Shown: piece by piece, positions 23,755 through 30,473 of the stretch
How the letters are laid out: every line of letters begins with the position of its first letter
Position numbering within the stretch: position 1 is the stretch's first letter
DNA from: Rhodocyclaceae bacterium
GTDB lineage: Bacteria; Pseudomonadota; Gammaproteobacteria; Burkholderiales; Rhodocyclaceae
Direction: 5' to 3'
DNA length: 36,370 nucleotides
Assembly: GCA_026417115.1 (NCBI GenBank)
Contig: JAOADW010000058.1
Coordinates: forward strand, 1 to 36,370
Notes under the pieces: model-generated
Told to the model about the DNA's origin: nothing
Database searches by the model: none
Seen by the model: the letters and a program-made list of their open reading frames with translations, nothing else
Made by a program: the position numbers and the translations under genes

Positions 23755-26439
23755 ATGTCCTCTGCCATGCTTCCGACAGAACTCTTTGGGCTGCGCGGCC
23801 CCTCGGCAGCGGAGCCGGCGCTTGCCGCCTTGCTGGCGACGCTGGAAGCCCATGCGATCGTTTCGATGACCGACATCACGGGCGCGATCACCTATGTCAA
23901 TGACCGTTTCTGCGCCGTCTCGGGCTATACGCGCGCGGAACTGCTGGGCCAGAACCATCGCCTCCTCAAATCGGGCGTACATCCCGACGCCTATTACCGC
24001 GAGATGTGGCGCACGATTGCGCAAGGCGGCGTCTGGCAGGGCGAAGTCTGCAACCGCAAGAAGAACGGCGAACTCTATTGGGTGCAGGCGACCATCGCGC
24101 CGATCGCCGGCGCAGACGGCAAGCCCCTTGGCTATGTCTCGATCCGCACCGAGATCACGGCGCAAAAAAACGCCGAACTCGCGGCGCGACGCACGGAAAA
24201 TTACTTGCGTGCGATCCTCGATTGCCTGGGCGAAGGCGTCTATACGCTGGATCGCGCCGGTCGGCTCGTCTTCCTGAACGCCGAAGGCGCGCGCATGTTG
24301 GGCTATACGCCCGACGAACTCGTCGGCCAGCCCTTGCACGAGATCATCCATCATCATCGTCCCGACGGCCGGCCTTTGCCTGCCGCCGAATGCCCGATTC
24401 ATCTCGCGATGCGGGAAGGGCGCATCTATCGCTCCGACGAGGAGGTCTTTTTTCGCAAGGATGGCAGCCGCCTGCCCGTCAAGGTCACGGGCGCGCCGCT
24501 GGCCGACGAAGGCCCCTGGGGAGGATCGGTGGCGGTCTTCTCGGACCGCAGCGCCGCCGAAGAAACGGAACGTCGCCTGCGGGAGGCCAAGGAGGCGGCG
24601 GAAGCCGCGGCGCGCCTGAAATCCGAGTTCCTCGCCGTCATGAGCCATGAAATACGCACGCCGCTGAACGGCGTGATCGGCATGGCGGATCTCTTGCTCA
24701 CGACGGCGCTCGATGCCGAGCAGATGGGTTTCGTGCGCACCATCAAGCTCTCCGCCGATCACTTGCTGACTTTGATCGACGAGATCCTCGATTATTCGAA
24801 GCTCGAAGCCGGCGCGGTGACGCTGGCGCGCGCGCCGATCGCCTTGCGTCCCTTCCTCGACGGCTGCCTCGAGCTCGTCGCGCCGCGGCTTGCCGGCAAG
24901 CCCGTGACGGCCTATGTCCATGTCGCGACCGATGTGCCTGCTGGCATCATGGCCGATGAGGGGCGCCTGCGTCAGATACTCGTCAATCTGCTCGGCAACG
25001 CCGCCAAATTCACGGAAAAGGGCGAGATCGCGCTGGCCGTGCGCACGCGCGAAGACGCCGCAGGCGCATGCATCGAGTTCTCGGTGCGTGACACGGGCAT
25101 CGGCATTGCGCCAGAAGCGATGACGCGCCTTTTCCAGCCGTTCATGCAAGCGGAGGCATCGACGACACGGCGTTTCGGCGGCACGGGCTTGGGGTTGGCA
25201 ATCTCGCGGCGGCTGGCGCGGCTCATGGGCGGGGACATCGAAGTCGAAAGCTGCGAAGGCCAAGGTTCGGAGTTTCGTCTGCGCCTGCCGCTCGAAGCGG
25301 CGCAGGTGGCGGCGTCCCTGGAGCCATCCTTGCGCGGCCGCCGGCTGGCGTTGGTGGGCGGCGACGAAGCGCACCGCACCTTATGGCAAGACCTGCTTGC
25401 CTCATGGCAGGTGGTTGCCGAAACGGCCAATGAGCCGGAAACATTCTTCGCTTCTGGCGGTGATGGCGCGCTCGTGGTGGAGGAAGCGTTGGCTTTGCCG
25501 TGGCTTGCGGCGGCGAAGGCGGCGCGCAAGCCCCTCTTCGTCGTGCTCACAGACTCTGGCGCGGCGCAGCGGGAAGCCTGGCGGCAACGTGGTGCTTACC
25601 CCATCGTCTCGCCGATCACGCAATCGCGCGTGCATGACGCCCTGATCGCAGCCTTTGCGCCGACGACGGCGACGCCGGCCGTCCCTGATGTGGAAGGCGA
25701 AGGCTTGTTTCGCGGCGCGCGCGTCCTGCTTGCCGAAGACAACGCCGTCAATCAACGCGTCGCTGCGAGCATGCTACAAAAGCTCGGCTGCGAGGTCGTA
25801 ATTGCCACCGATGGCCGGCAAGCCGTCGAGCTCTGGCAGAAAGGAACCTTCGATCTCGTCTTGATGGATTGCCAGATGCCCGAAATGGACGGCTTCGCTG
25901 CAACGGCGGCAATCCGGCGTGGCGAAGAGGGTGCGCGTCATACGCCGATCGTGGCGATGACCGCCAATGCGCTCGAGGGCGATCGCGAGCGCTGTCTCGC
26001 GGCCGGCATGGACGATTATCTTTCCAAGCCCATCACGCGCGCGCGTTTGATGACGGTGCTTGCACGCTGGCTTCCCGCACGCAAGAAAAGTGAAGAGAAC
26101 GCGCGCGAAGCATGGCTTGATGCCGCCCAGCTTGCTGCCGCAACCGGCGGTGACGAGGCGCTCGCGCGCGAGATTCTCGCCATTTTCGCCGAAGGCCTGC
26201 CCGTGCTCATCCAGCGCATCCAGGATGCTGCCCGCGCGCAGGACGAAGCGCGCCTGGCCGCTGCCGCGCATGAGCTCAAAGGTGCCGCCGCCAATGTCGG
26301 TGCGCGCGAGCTCGCACGCTTGGCGGCGGACATCGAAGCCGCCGCCAAGCGCGGCGCTCGGGTTGATGAAACCGTGCTCTCTGCCTTCGCGTCAGCCTGC
26401 GAAACGTTTCTTTCCCATTGGCGAAAGGAGTTTTCATGA
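23755..26439 (+). CDS. PAS-PAS hybrid histidine kinase with receiver and HPt domains
   Basis: Cytoplasmic hybrid kinase of 894 residues with no transmembrane segment. Order: PAS1 (about 30-145), PAS2 (about 155-275), coiled coil, HisKA with His298 (MSHEIRTPLNGVIGMADLL), ATPase (about 395-515; NLLGNAAKFTEKG, DTGIGIAP, FGGTGLGLAIS), a degenerate receiver-like segment (about 525-645; LALVGGDEAHRTLWQ, no phospho-acceptor Asp), a full receiver with Asp705 (LVLMDCQMPEMDG), and a C-terminal HPt with His839 (AAAHELKGAAANVGA). It thus has every step of a His-Asp-His relay. The gap to priA is 29 bases with a TAATAT -10-like box at 23737. The stop overlaps the next gene (ATGA), so it heads the signalling operon. 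No separate DNA-binding regulator is encoded here to receive the phosphate. Confidence 0.93.
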   Translation: MSSAMLPTELFGLRGPSAAEPALAALLATLEAHAIVSMTDITGAITYVNDRFCAVSGYTRAELLGQNHRLLKSGVHPDAYYREMWRTIAQGGVWQGEVCNRKKNGELYWVQATIAPIAGADGKPLGYVSIRTEITAQKNAELAARRTENYLRAILDCLGEGVYTLDRAGRLVFLNAEGARMLGYTPDELVGQPLHEIIHHHRPDGRPLPAAECPIHLAMREGRIYRSDEEVFFRKDGSRLPVKVTGAPLADEGPWGGSVAVFSDRSAAEETERRLREAKEAAEAAARLKSEFLAVMSHEIRTPLNGVIGMADLLLTTALDAEQMGFVRTIKLSADHLLTLIDEILDYSKLEAGAVTLARAPIALRPFLDGCLELVAPRLAGKPVTAYVHVATDVPAGIMADEGRLRQILVNLLGNAAKFTEKGEIALAVRTREDAAGACIEFSVRDTGIGIAPEAMTRLFQPFMQAEASTTRRFGGTGLGLAISRRLARLMGGDIEVESCEGQGSEFRLRLPLEAAQVAASLEPSLRGRRLALVGGDEAHRTLWQDLLASWQVVAETANEPETFFASGGDGALVVEEALALPWLAAAKAARKPLFVVLTDSGAAQREAWRQRGAYPIVSPITQSRVHDALIAAFAPTTATPAVPDVEGEGLFRGARVLLAEDNAVNQRVAASMLQKLGCEVVIATDGRQAVELWQKGTFDLVLMDCQMPEMDGFAATAAIRRGEEGARHTPIVAMTANALEGDRERCLAAGMDDYLSKPITRARLMTVLARWLPARKKSEENAREAWLDAAQLAAATGGDEALAREILAIFAEGLPVLIQRIQDAARAQDEARLAAAAHELKGAAANVGARELARLAADIEAAAKRGARVDETVLSAFASACETFLSHWRKEFS

Positions 26440-27260
26440 GGTGTGTGGGCTTACTCATTGGCATCGTCTGGGCGATCGGTCTTGCGCGCGCCGAAGAGTG
26501 GCGCTTTGCCCCCTTGCCGCTGGAAGCGCCGGAAACCGTCGTTGCCTCTTGGAAGCCGACGCTCGACTATCTTGCGGAGAAGCTCGGCGTCGCGATCCGC
26601 ATCGACTATTCGGACAGCTACGAGGCGATCATCGACAAATTCGCAAGCGGCCAGATCGAGCTTGCCTATTTGGGCCCCTTGCCCTATGTCGAGCTCAAGA
26701 AACGCTTGCCAGCGGCCGAGCCGCTCGTCCATTTCCGAGAAAAAGACGGCGCCGCCACCTATACTTGCGCGCTCGTGGCGGTAGAGGGAAATATGACGCT
26801 GCGGCAAATGCAAGGCAAGAAGGTGGCGCTCACCCAACCCCTTTCGACCTGCGGCTATCTTGCTGCCGAAGGGCTCTTGCGCGCCGCGGGCACGAGCCTG
26901 GAGAAAAACCGCTATCGTTACCTCGACAAGCATGACGCGGTGGCCCTTGCGGTGGTGCGCGGCGAATACGATCTCGGCAGCTTGCGTACCGCGATTGCGA
27001 AGAAATATCGGCATCTGGGCTTGACGATCCTCGCGGAATCCCCGCCCTTTCCGGCGCTTGCTCTCGTCGCGCATGGCGGCCGCATCGATCCGGCGCGGCG
27101 GGAGCGGCTGCGCAAGCTCTTGCTCGAGGTCGATCCCGCCATTCGCGCGCGCTGGGGAGAACCCACCCGGCATGGCGCGGCGCCGGCGCAGGACGCCGAT
27201 TACGACGTCGTGCGCGGCTATTTGCAGAACCGCACGATACCCCGTCAAGGCAATTTCTGA
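26436..27260 (+). CDS. PhnD-like periplasmic binding protein (phosphate/phosphite/phosphonate family), copy 1
   Basis: Exported binding protein of 274 residues. The signal peptide (MRCVGLLIGIVWAIGLARAEE) is followed by a type II periplasmic-binding fold of the PhnD/SsuA-like group: RFAPLPLEAPETVVASWKPTLDYLAEKLG, then FASGQIELAYLGPLPYVELKKR, the hinge LRQMQGKKVALTQPLSTCGYLAAEGLLRAAG, and VALAVVRGEYDLGSLRTAIAKKY. There is no permease or ATPase gene nearby, so a transport role is unlikely. The ATG follows AAAGGAG by five bases and overlaps the hybrid kinase stop (ATGA); its stop overlaps the next kinase start by one base. The likely job is to present a small ligand to the periplasmic domain of that kinase. 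Two cysteines are present in the mature protein; the ligand is unknown. Confidence 0.85.
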   Translation: MRCVGLLIGIVWAIGLARAEEWRFAPLPLEAPETVVASWKPTLDYLAEKLGVAIRIDYSDSYEAIIDKFASGQIELAYLGPLPYVELKKRLPAAEPLVHFREKDGAATYTCALVAVEGNMTLRQMQGKKVALTQPLSTCGYLAAEGLLRAAGTSLEKNRYRYLDKHDAVALAVVRGEYDLGSLRTAIAKKYRHLGLTILAESPPFPALALVAHGGRIDPARRERLRKLLLEVDPAIRARWGEPTRHGAAPAQDADYDVVRGYLQNRTIPRQGNF

Positions 27261-29860
27261 TGCAGGAGATGCTGTCGCGTTCCTTGTTCTATCGTCCCTG
27301 GCCTTATTTGGGGCTCGCGCTCGCGCTTTGGCTCGCGCTCTCGGCGTGGTTATGGCGCGAACGCCAGGTGATGGAGAACCAGGAATTCATGCGCGAGATC
27401 GAAGTCGTGGAAACCGCCTATCGTGCGGCCATCGAGCAGCACCGCTTGCTCGCGGAAGCCGTGCTGCAGTCTTATTTCCTCGAACCCGACGTGCTCACCC
27501 TCGTCGCCGCTGGCGTCTGCGCCGAGGAAGAAGCCGAAGCCAGTCGCCTGCGCGGCCAGCTCTACCGGTTGCTTGCGCCTCTTTATGAGCGGCTCGCGGC
27601 GCAAGGGGTCCGCCAGATGCAGGTCTTCACGCCCGATGGCCGCAGTTTCTTGCGCATGCATCAGCCGGACAAGTTCGGCGATTCGCTGCTCGAGGTGCGT
27701 CCCTCGGTGCGCCTCGTCACGCAGGAACGAAGGCCGGTGTATGGGTTCGAGATCGGCCGCCTCGTCTCTGGCTTCCGCTTCGTCTTCCCCTTGCGTCGGG
27801 AAGGCGAATTCGTCGGCGCCGCCGAGATCAGCGTGGGATTCAAAACCTTGCGCCATGTGCTCGAGCGCATCGCGCCAACGCATGAATACGCGCTGATCCT
27901 TGCCAAGGACGCTACCACGGGTGTCGTGTGGCAAGAACGTGCGCATCTTTTCGGTGTGGCGGAGATTTCTCCGCACTACCTCATCGAGGATCCGAAACTC
28001 GAGCTGCCCGATACGGCGCCGCGCTCGCCGACGCAGCGCGCAATCGACGCCATTCTGGCGACAGACGCGGAGGTAGCGAGCGCCCTTGCGGCGCGCCGTC
28101 GCTTCGCACGCGCGGCCTGGCATGATGGCGAATGGTGGACGGCCGCCTTCGTGCCGATCAACGATGTCGCTGGCAACCATGCCGGCTATCTGATCGGCTA
28201 TGCGCCGGTAGCCTCGCTCGCCACCATCTACCGCGATTTTTACTGGCAGATGGCGGCAGCCGGCCTTGCGCTCGCGCTGCTCGCGCTCGCGCTCTGGCGG
28301 CTTGCGGTGGGCGCGAAAAAGCTTGCCGCCGAGCGCGAGGAGCTGGCGACGATCACGCGCACGATGGGCGATGGGCTCTATTTGACCGACCGCCAAGGCA
28401 TCGTGCGTTACGTCAATCCGGCCTTCGTCGATCTGCTCGGCCATGCGCCGGAAAAGGTGATCGGGCAGCGCGGCCACTGCATCTTTCATGAGCCGCCCGA
28501 TACCCCTTGTGAAGAAGAGCTTTGCGAAATCCTGGCGACAGTGGCGAAAGGCCAGCGTTTCGTCGGAGAGGAAGAATTCTTCCGGGCCGACGGGCGCAGC
28601 ATACCCGTCGAAGTCATTTCCGCACCGATTCTCGAACATGGCCGCTATGCAGGCTCCGTGACGGTGTTCCGAGACATTTCGCTGCGCCGGGAGCAACAGC
28701 GCGCCTTGATTGCGGCAAAGGAGGCGGCCGAGGCGGCAGCGCGCGCGAAAGCCGAGTTTCTCGCCAACATGAGCCACGAGATCCGCACGCCGATGAACGG
28801 CGTCATTGGCATGGCGGAACTCTTGCTCGATACACCCTTGTCGCCCGAGCAGCGCGAGCAGGTCGAAACCATCCGCGATTCGGCCAACCATCTGCTCGGC
28901 ATCCTCAATGACATCCTCGATCTGTCCAAGATCGAGGCGGGAGCCCTGTCCTTGCATCGTGCGCCCTTTTTGCCGCAGGAGCTCATCGAGGGATTACGGC
29001 GGCTTTTCCTGCCCCTCGCGGCGAAAAAAGGTTTGCGTTTTGCCGCGAGCTGCGAAGACTGCGTGCCGGATACCCTTTTGGGCGACGCTTTGCGCATCCG
29101 CCAGGTGCTCGTCAATCTCATCGGCAATGCGCTCAAGTTTACCGACCAGGGCGAGGTCGGCGTCGTCATGAGCTGGCGCGAGGGCATCTTGCGCGCCGAA
29201 GTGCGCGATACGGGCATCGGCATCGCGCCGGATGTCCTCCAACGGCTTTTCCAGCCCTTTGCACAAGCGGATGCATCGACCACGCGCCGCTTTGGCGGCA
29301 CGGGTCTAGGGCTTGCGCTCTGCAAGCGACTGATCGAGCTCATGGAGGGAAAGATCGGGGTCGAGAGTGCGCCGGGACGAGGTTCGACGTTCTGGTTCGA
29401 AGTGCCCTGTCCGCTTGCCGCGATGCGCATCGTGCTCGATCAAGATGGCGCGCCCGCGCCCATGCGCCAGGCGAAGATCCTGCTCGCGGAGGACAACGCG
29501 GTCAACCGGCGCATCGCCGAGGCCATGCTGGGCAAGCTCGGGCATCGGGTGGTCGCCGTCGCCGATGGCCGTGCCGCCCTCGAGGCGTGGGAGAGCGAGC
29601 GCTTCGATCTCATCCTGATGGATTGCATGATGCCGGAGCTCGATGGCTATCAGGCAGCTGCGGAGATCCGCCGCCGCGAAGCGACGCGCGGCGGCCACGT
29701 GCCCATCATCGCGCTCACCGCGAGTGTCTTGGAGGCGGATCGCGAACGCTGTTTCGCTTCCGGCATGGACGACTTCCTCGCCAAGCCGGTCACGCGTGCG
29801 GCGCTGGCGGACAAATTGAGTCGGTGGTTGGAAAAAGGAGAAGCCGATGTCCCTGATTAG
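27260..29860 (+). CDS. Membrane hybrid histidine kinase with periplasmic sensor, PAS and receiver
   Basis: Hybrid kinase of 866 residues. TM1 at about 14-32, a periplasmic region of about 295 residues of the double-Cache kind (long helix EFMREIEVVETAYRAAIEQHRLLAEAV, then QMQVFTPDGRSFLRMHQPDKFGD, GFRFVFPLRREGEFVGAAEIS), TM2 at about 328-348, PAS (about 365-480) with a Cys-containing loop (GHCIFHEPPDTPCEEELC), HisKA with His506 (MSHEIRTPMNGVIGMAELLL), ATPase (NLIGNALKFTDQG, DTGIGIAP, FGGTGLGLALC) and a receiver with Asp788 (LILMDCMMPELDG). There is no HPt, so phosphotransfer probably needs the HPt of the first kinase or one elsewhere. It starts one base inside the PhnD-like gene, its probable periplasmic partner. 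The end overlaps the phosphatase gene by 14 bases. Confidence 0.92.
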   Translation: MQEMLSRSLFYRPWPYLGLALALWLALSAWLWRERQVMENQEFMREIEVVETAYRAAIEQHRLLAEAVLQSYFLEPDVLTLVAAGVCAEEEAEASRLRGQLYRLLAPLYERLAAQGVRQMQVFTPDGRSFLRMHQPDKFGDSLLEVRPSVRLVTQERRPVYGFEIGRLVSGFRFVFPLRREGEFVGAAEISVGFKTLRHVLERIAPTHEYALILAKDATTGVVWQERAHLFGVAEISPHYLIEDPKLELPDTAPRSPTQRAIDAILATDAEVASALAARRRFARAAWHDGEWWTAAFVPINDVAGNHAGYLIGYAPVASLATIYRDFYWQMAAAGLALALLALALWRLAVGAKKLAAEREELATITRTMGDGLYLTDRQGIVRYVNPAFVDLLGHAPEKVIGQRGHCIFHEPPDTPCEEELCEILATVAKGQRFVGEEEFFRADGRSIPVEVISAPILEHGRYAGSVTVFRDISLRREQQRALIAAKEAAEAAARAKAEFLANMSHEIRTPMNGVIGMAELLLDTPLSPEQREQVETIRDSANHLLGILNDILDLSKIEAGALSLHRAPFLPQELIEGLRRLFLPLAAKKGLRFAASCEDCVPDTLLGDALRIRQVLVNLIGNALKFTDQGEVGVVMSWREGILRAEVRDTGIGIAPDVLQRLFQPFAQADASTTRRFGGTGLGLALCKRLIELMEGKIGVESAPGRGSTFWFEVPCPLAAMRIVLDQDGAPAPMRQAKILLAEDNAVNRRIAEAMLGKLGHRVVAVADGRAALEAWESERFDLILMDCMMPELDGYQAAAEIRRREATRGGHVPIIALTASVLEADRERCFASGMDDFLAKPVTRAALADKLSRWLEKGEADVPD

Positions 29861-30473
29861 CCTGCGCAGACAGCTGTTTCTCTTGCTTGCCTGGTTCGTC
29901 CAACTGGCATGGGCGGTGACCGATCCCCCGCCGCTCGATGCGAAGATTCTCGCGCAGCTACGCATGGGAGGCTACACGCTTTATGTGCGTCATGGCGCCA
30001 CCGATCTTTCCCGCCCAGACCGCGCGCCGAAGGTGGATCTTGCCGATTGCTCGACCCAGCGGCCCCTGTCCGATCTGGGGCGCGAGCAAGCGCGGCGCCT
30101 CCAGGCGGCCTTGCGGAGGCTGCGCATTCCCATCGGCGAAGTGCTGGCAAGCCCATTTTGCCGCACGCGCGAATTCGCCGAGCTCGCCTTTGGTTCCTAT
30201 CGTATCGAACCGCGGCTGATGGCCACCTCGAACCTGACCGACGAGGAGATCGCGCCCCACATCGAGCGCTTCAAGGCCTTGCTTGCCGAGCGGATACCCA
30301 AAGGCGCCAATCGCGCCCTAGCGGGCCATAGCACGGTGATGATGGATGCGCTGGGCTACCTCCCCAAACCTGAAGGCGTGACCCTGATCATCGAAGGCGA
30401 TGGCCAAGGCTTTCGCTTTCTCGCGCGCATGACGCTCGAGGACTGGGAACGCCTGGCCGCGGAGGGTAGATGA
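29847..30473 (+). CDS. Exported histidine-phosphatase-superfamily protein
   Basis: Two hundred and eight residues with a signal peptide (SLRRQLFLLLAWFVQLAWA, cleavage near AVTDP) and a phosphoglycerate-mutase/histidine-phosphatase fold. Catalytic pieces are LYVRHGATD (Arg48, His49), DCSTQRPLSDLGREQARRL, ASPFCRTREFAELAFG with the second catalytic Arg, and LAGHSTVM (His161). The DCxTQRxLSxxGRxQA text is shared with Ais-like and other exported members. SixA, a cytoplasmic relative, removes phosphate from HPt domains, but a periplasmic location rules out that job here unless export prediction is wrong. It has a strong AAGGAG site and overlaps both neighbours (14 bases before, ATGA after), so it belongs to the signalling operon. 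A role in freeing a phosphate-containing ligand for the PhnD-like proteins is conceivable, but is inference. Confidence 0.82.
   Translation: MSLISLRRQLFLLLAWFVQLAWAVTDPPPLDAKILAQLRMGGYTLYVRHGATDLSRPDRAPKVDLADCSTQRPLSDLGREQARRLQAALRRLRIPIGEVLASPFCRTREFAELAFGSYRIEPRLMATSNLTDEEIAPHIERFKALLAERIPKGANRALAGHSTVMMDALGYLPKPEGVTLIIEGDGQGFRFLARMTLEDWERLAAEGR

Noticed and set aside
23749..25374. 541-codon open frame on the minus strand opposite the soluble hybrid kinase
   Set aside because: It is antisense to a gene with clear PAS, HisKA and ATPase motifs. Long antisense frames are expected in GC-rich codon-biased genes, and its translation shows only scrambled Arg/His-rich text.
27350..28957. 535-codon open frame on the minus strand opposite the membrane hybrid kinase
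   Set aside because: It is a shadow of a well-supported gene; no domain motif, signal peptide or ribosome binding site supports it.
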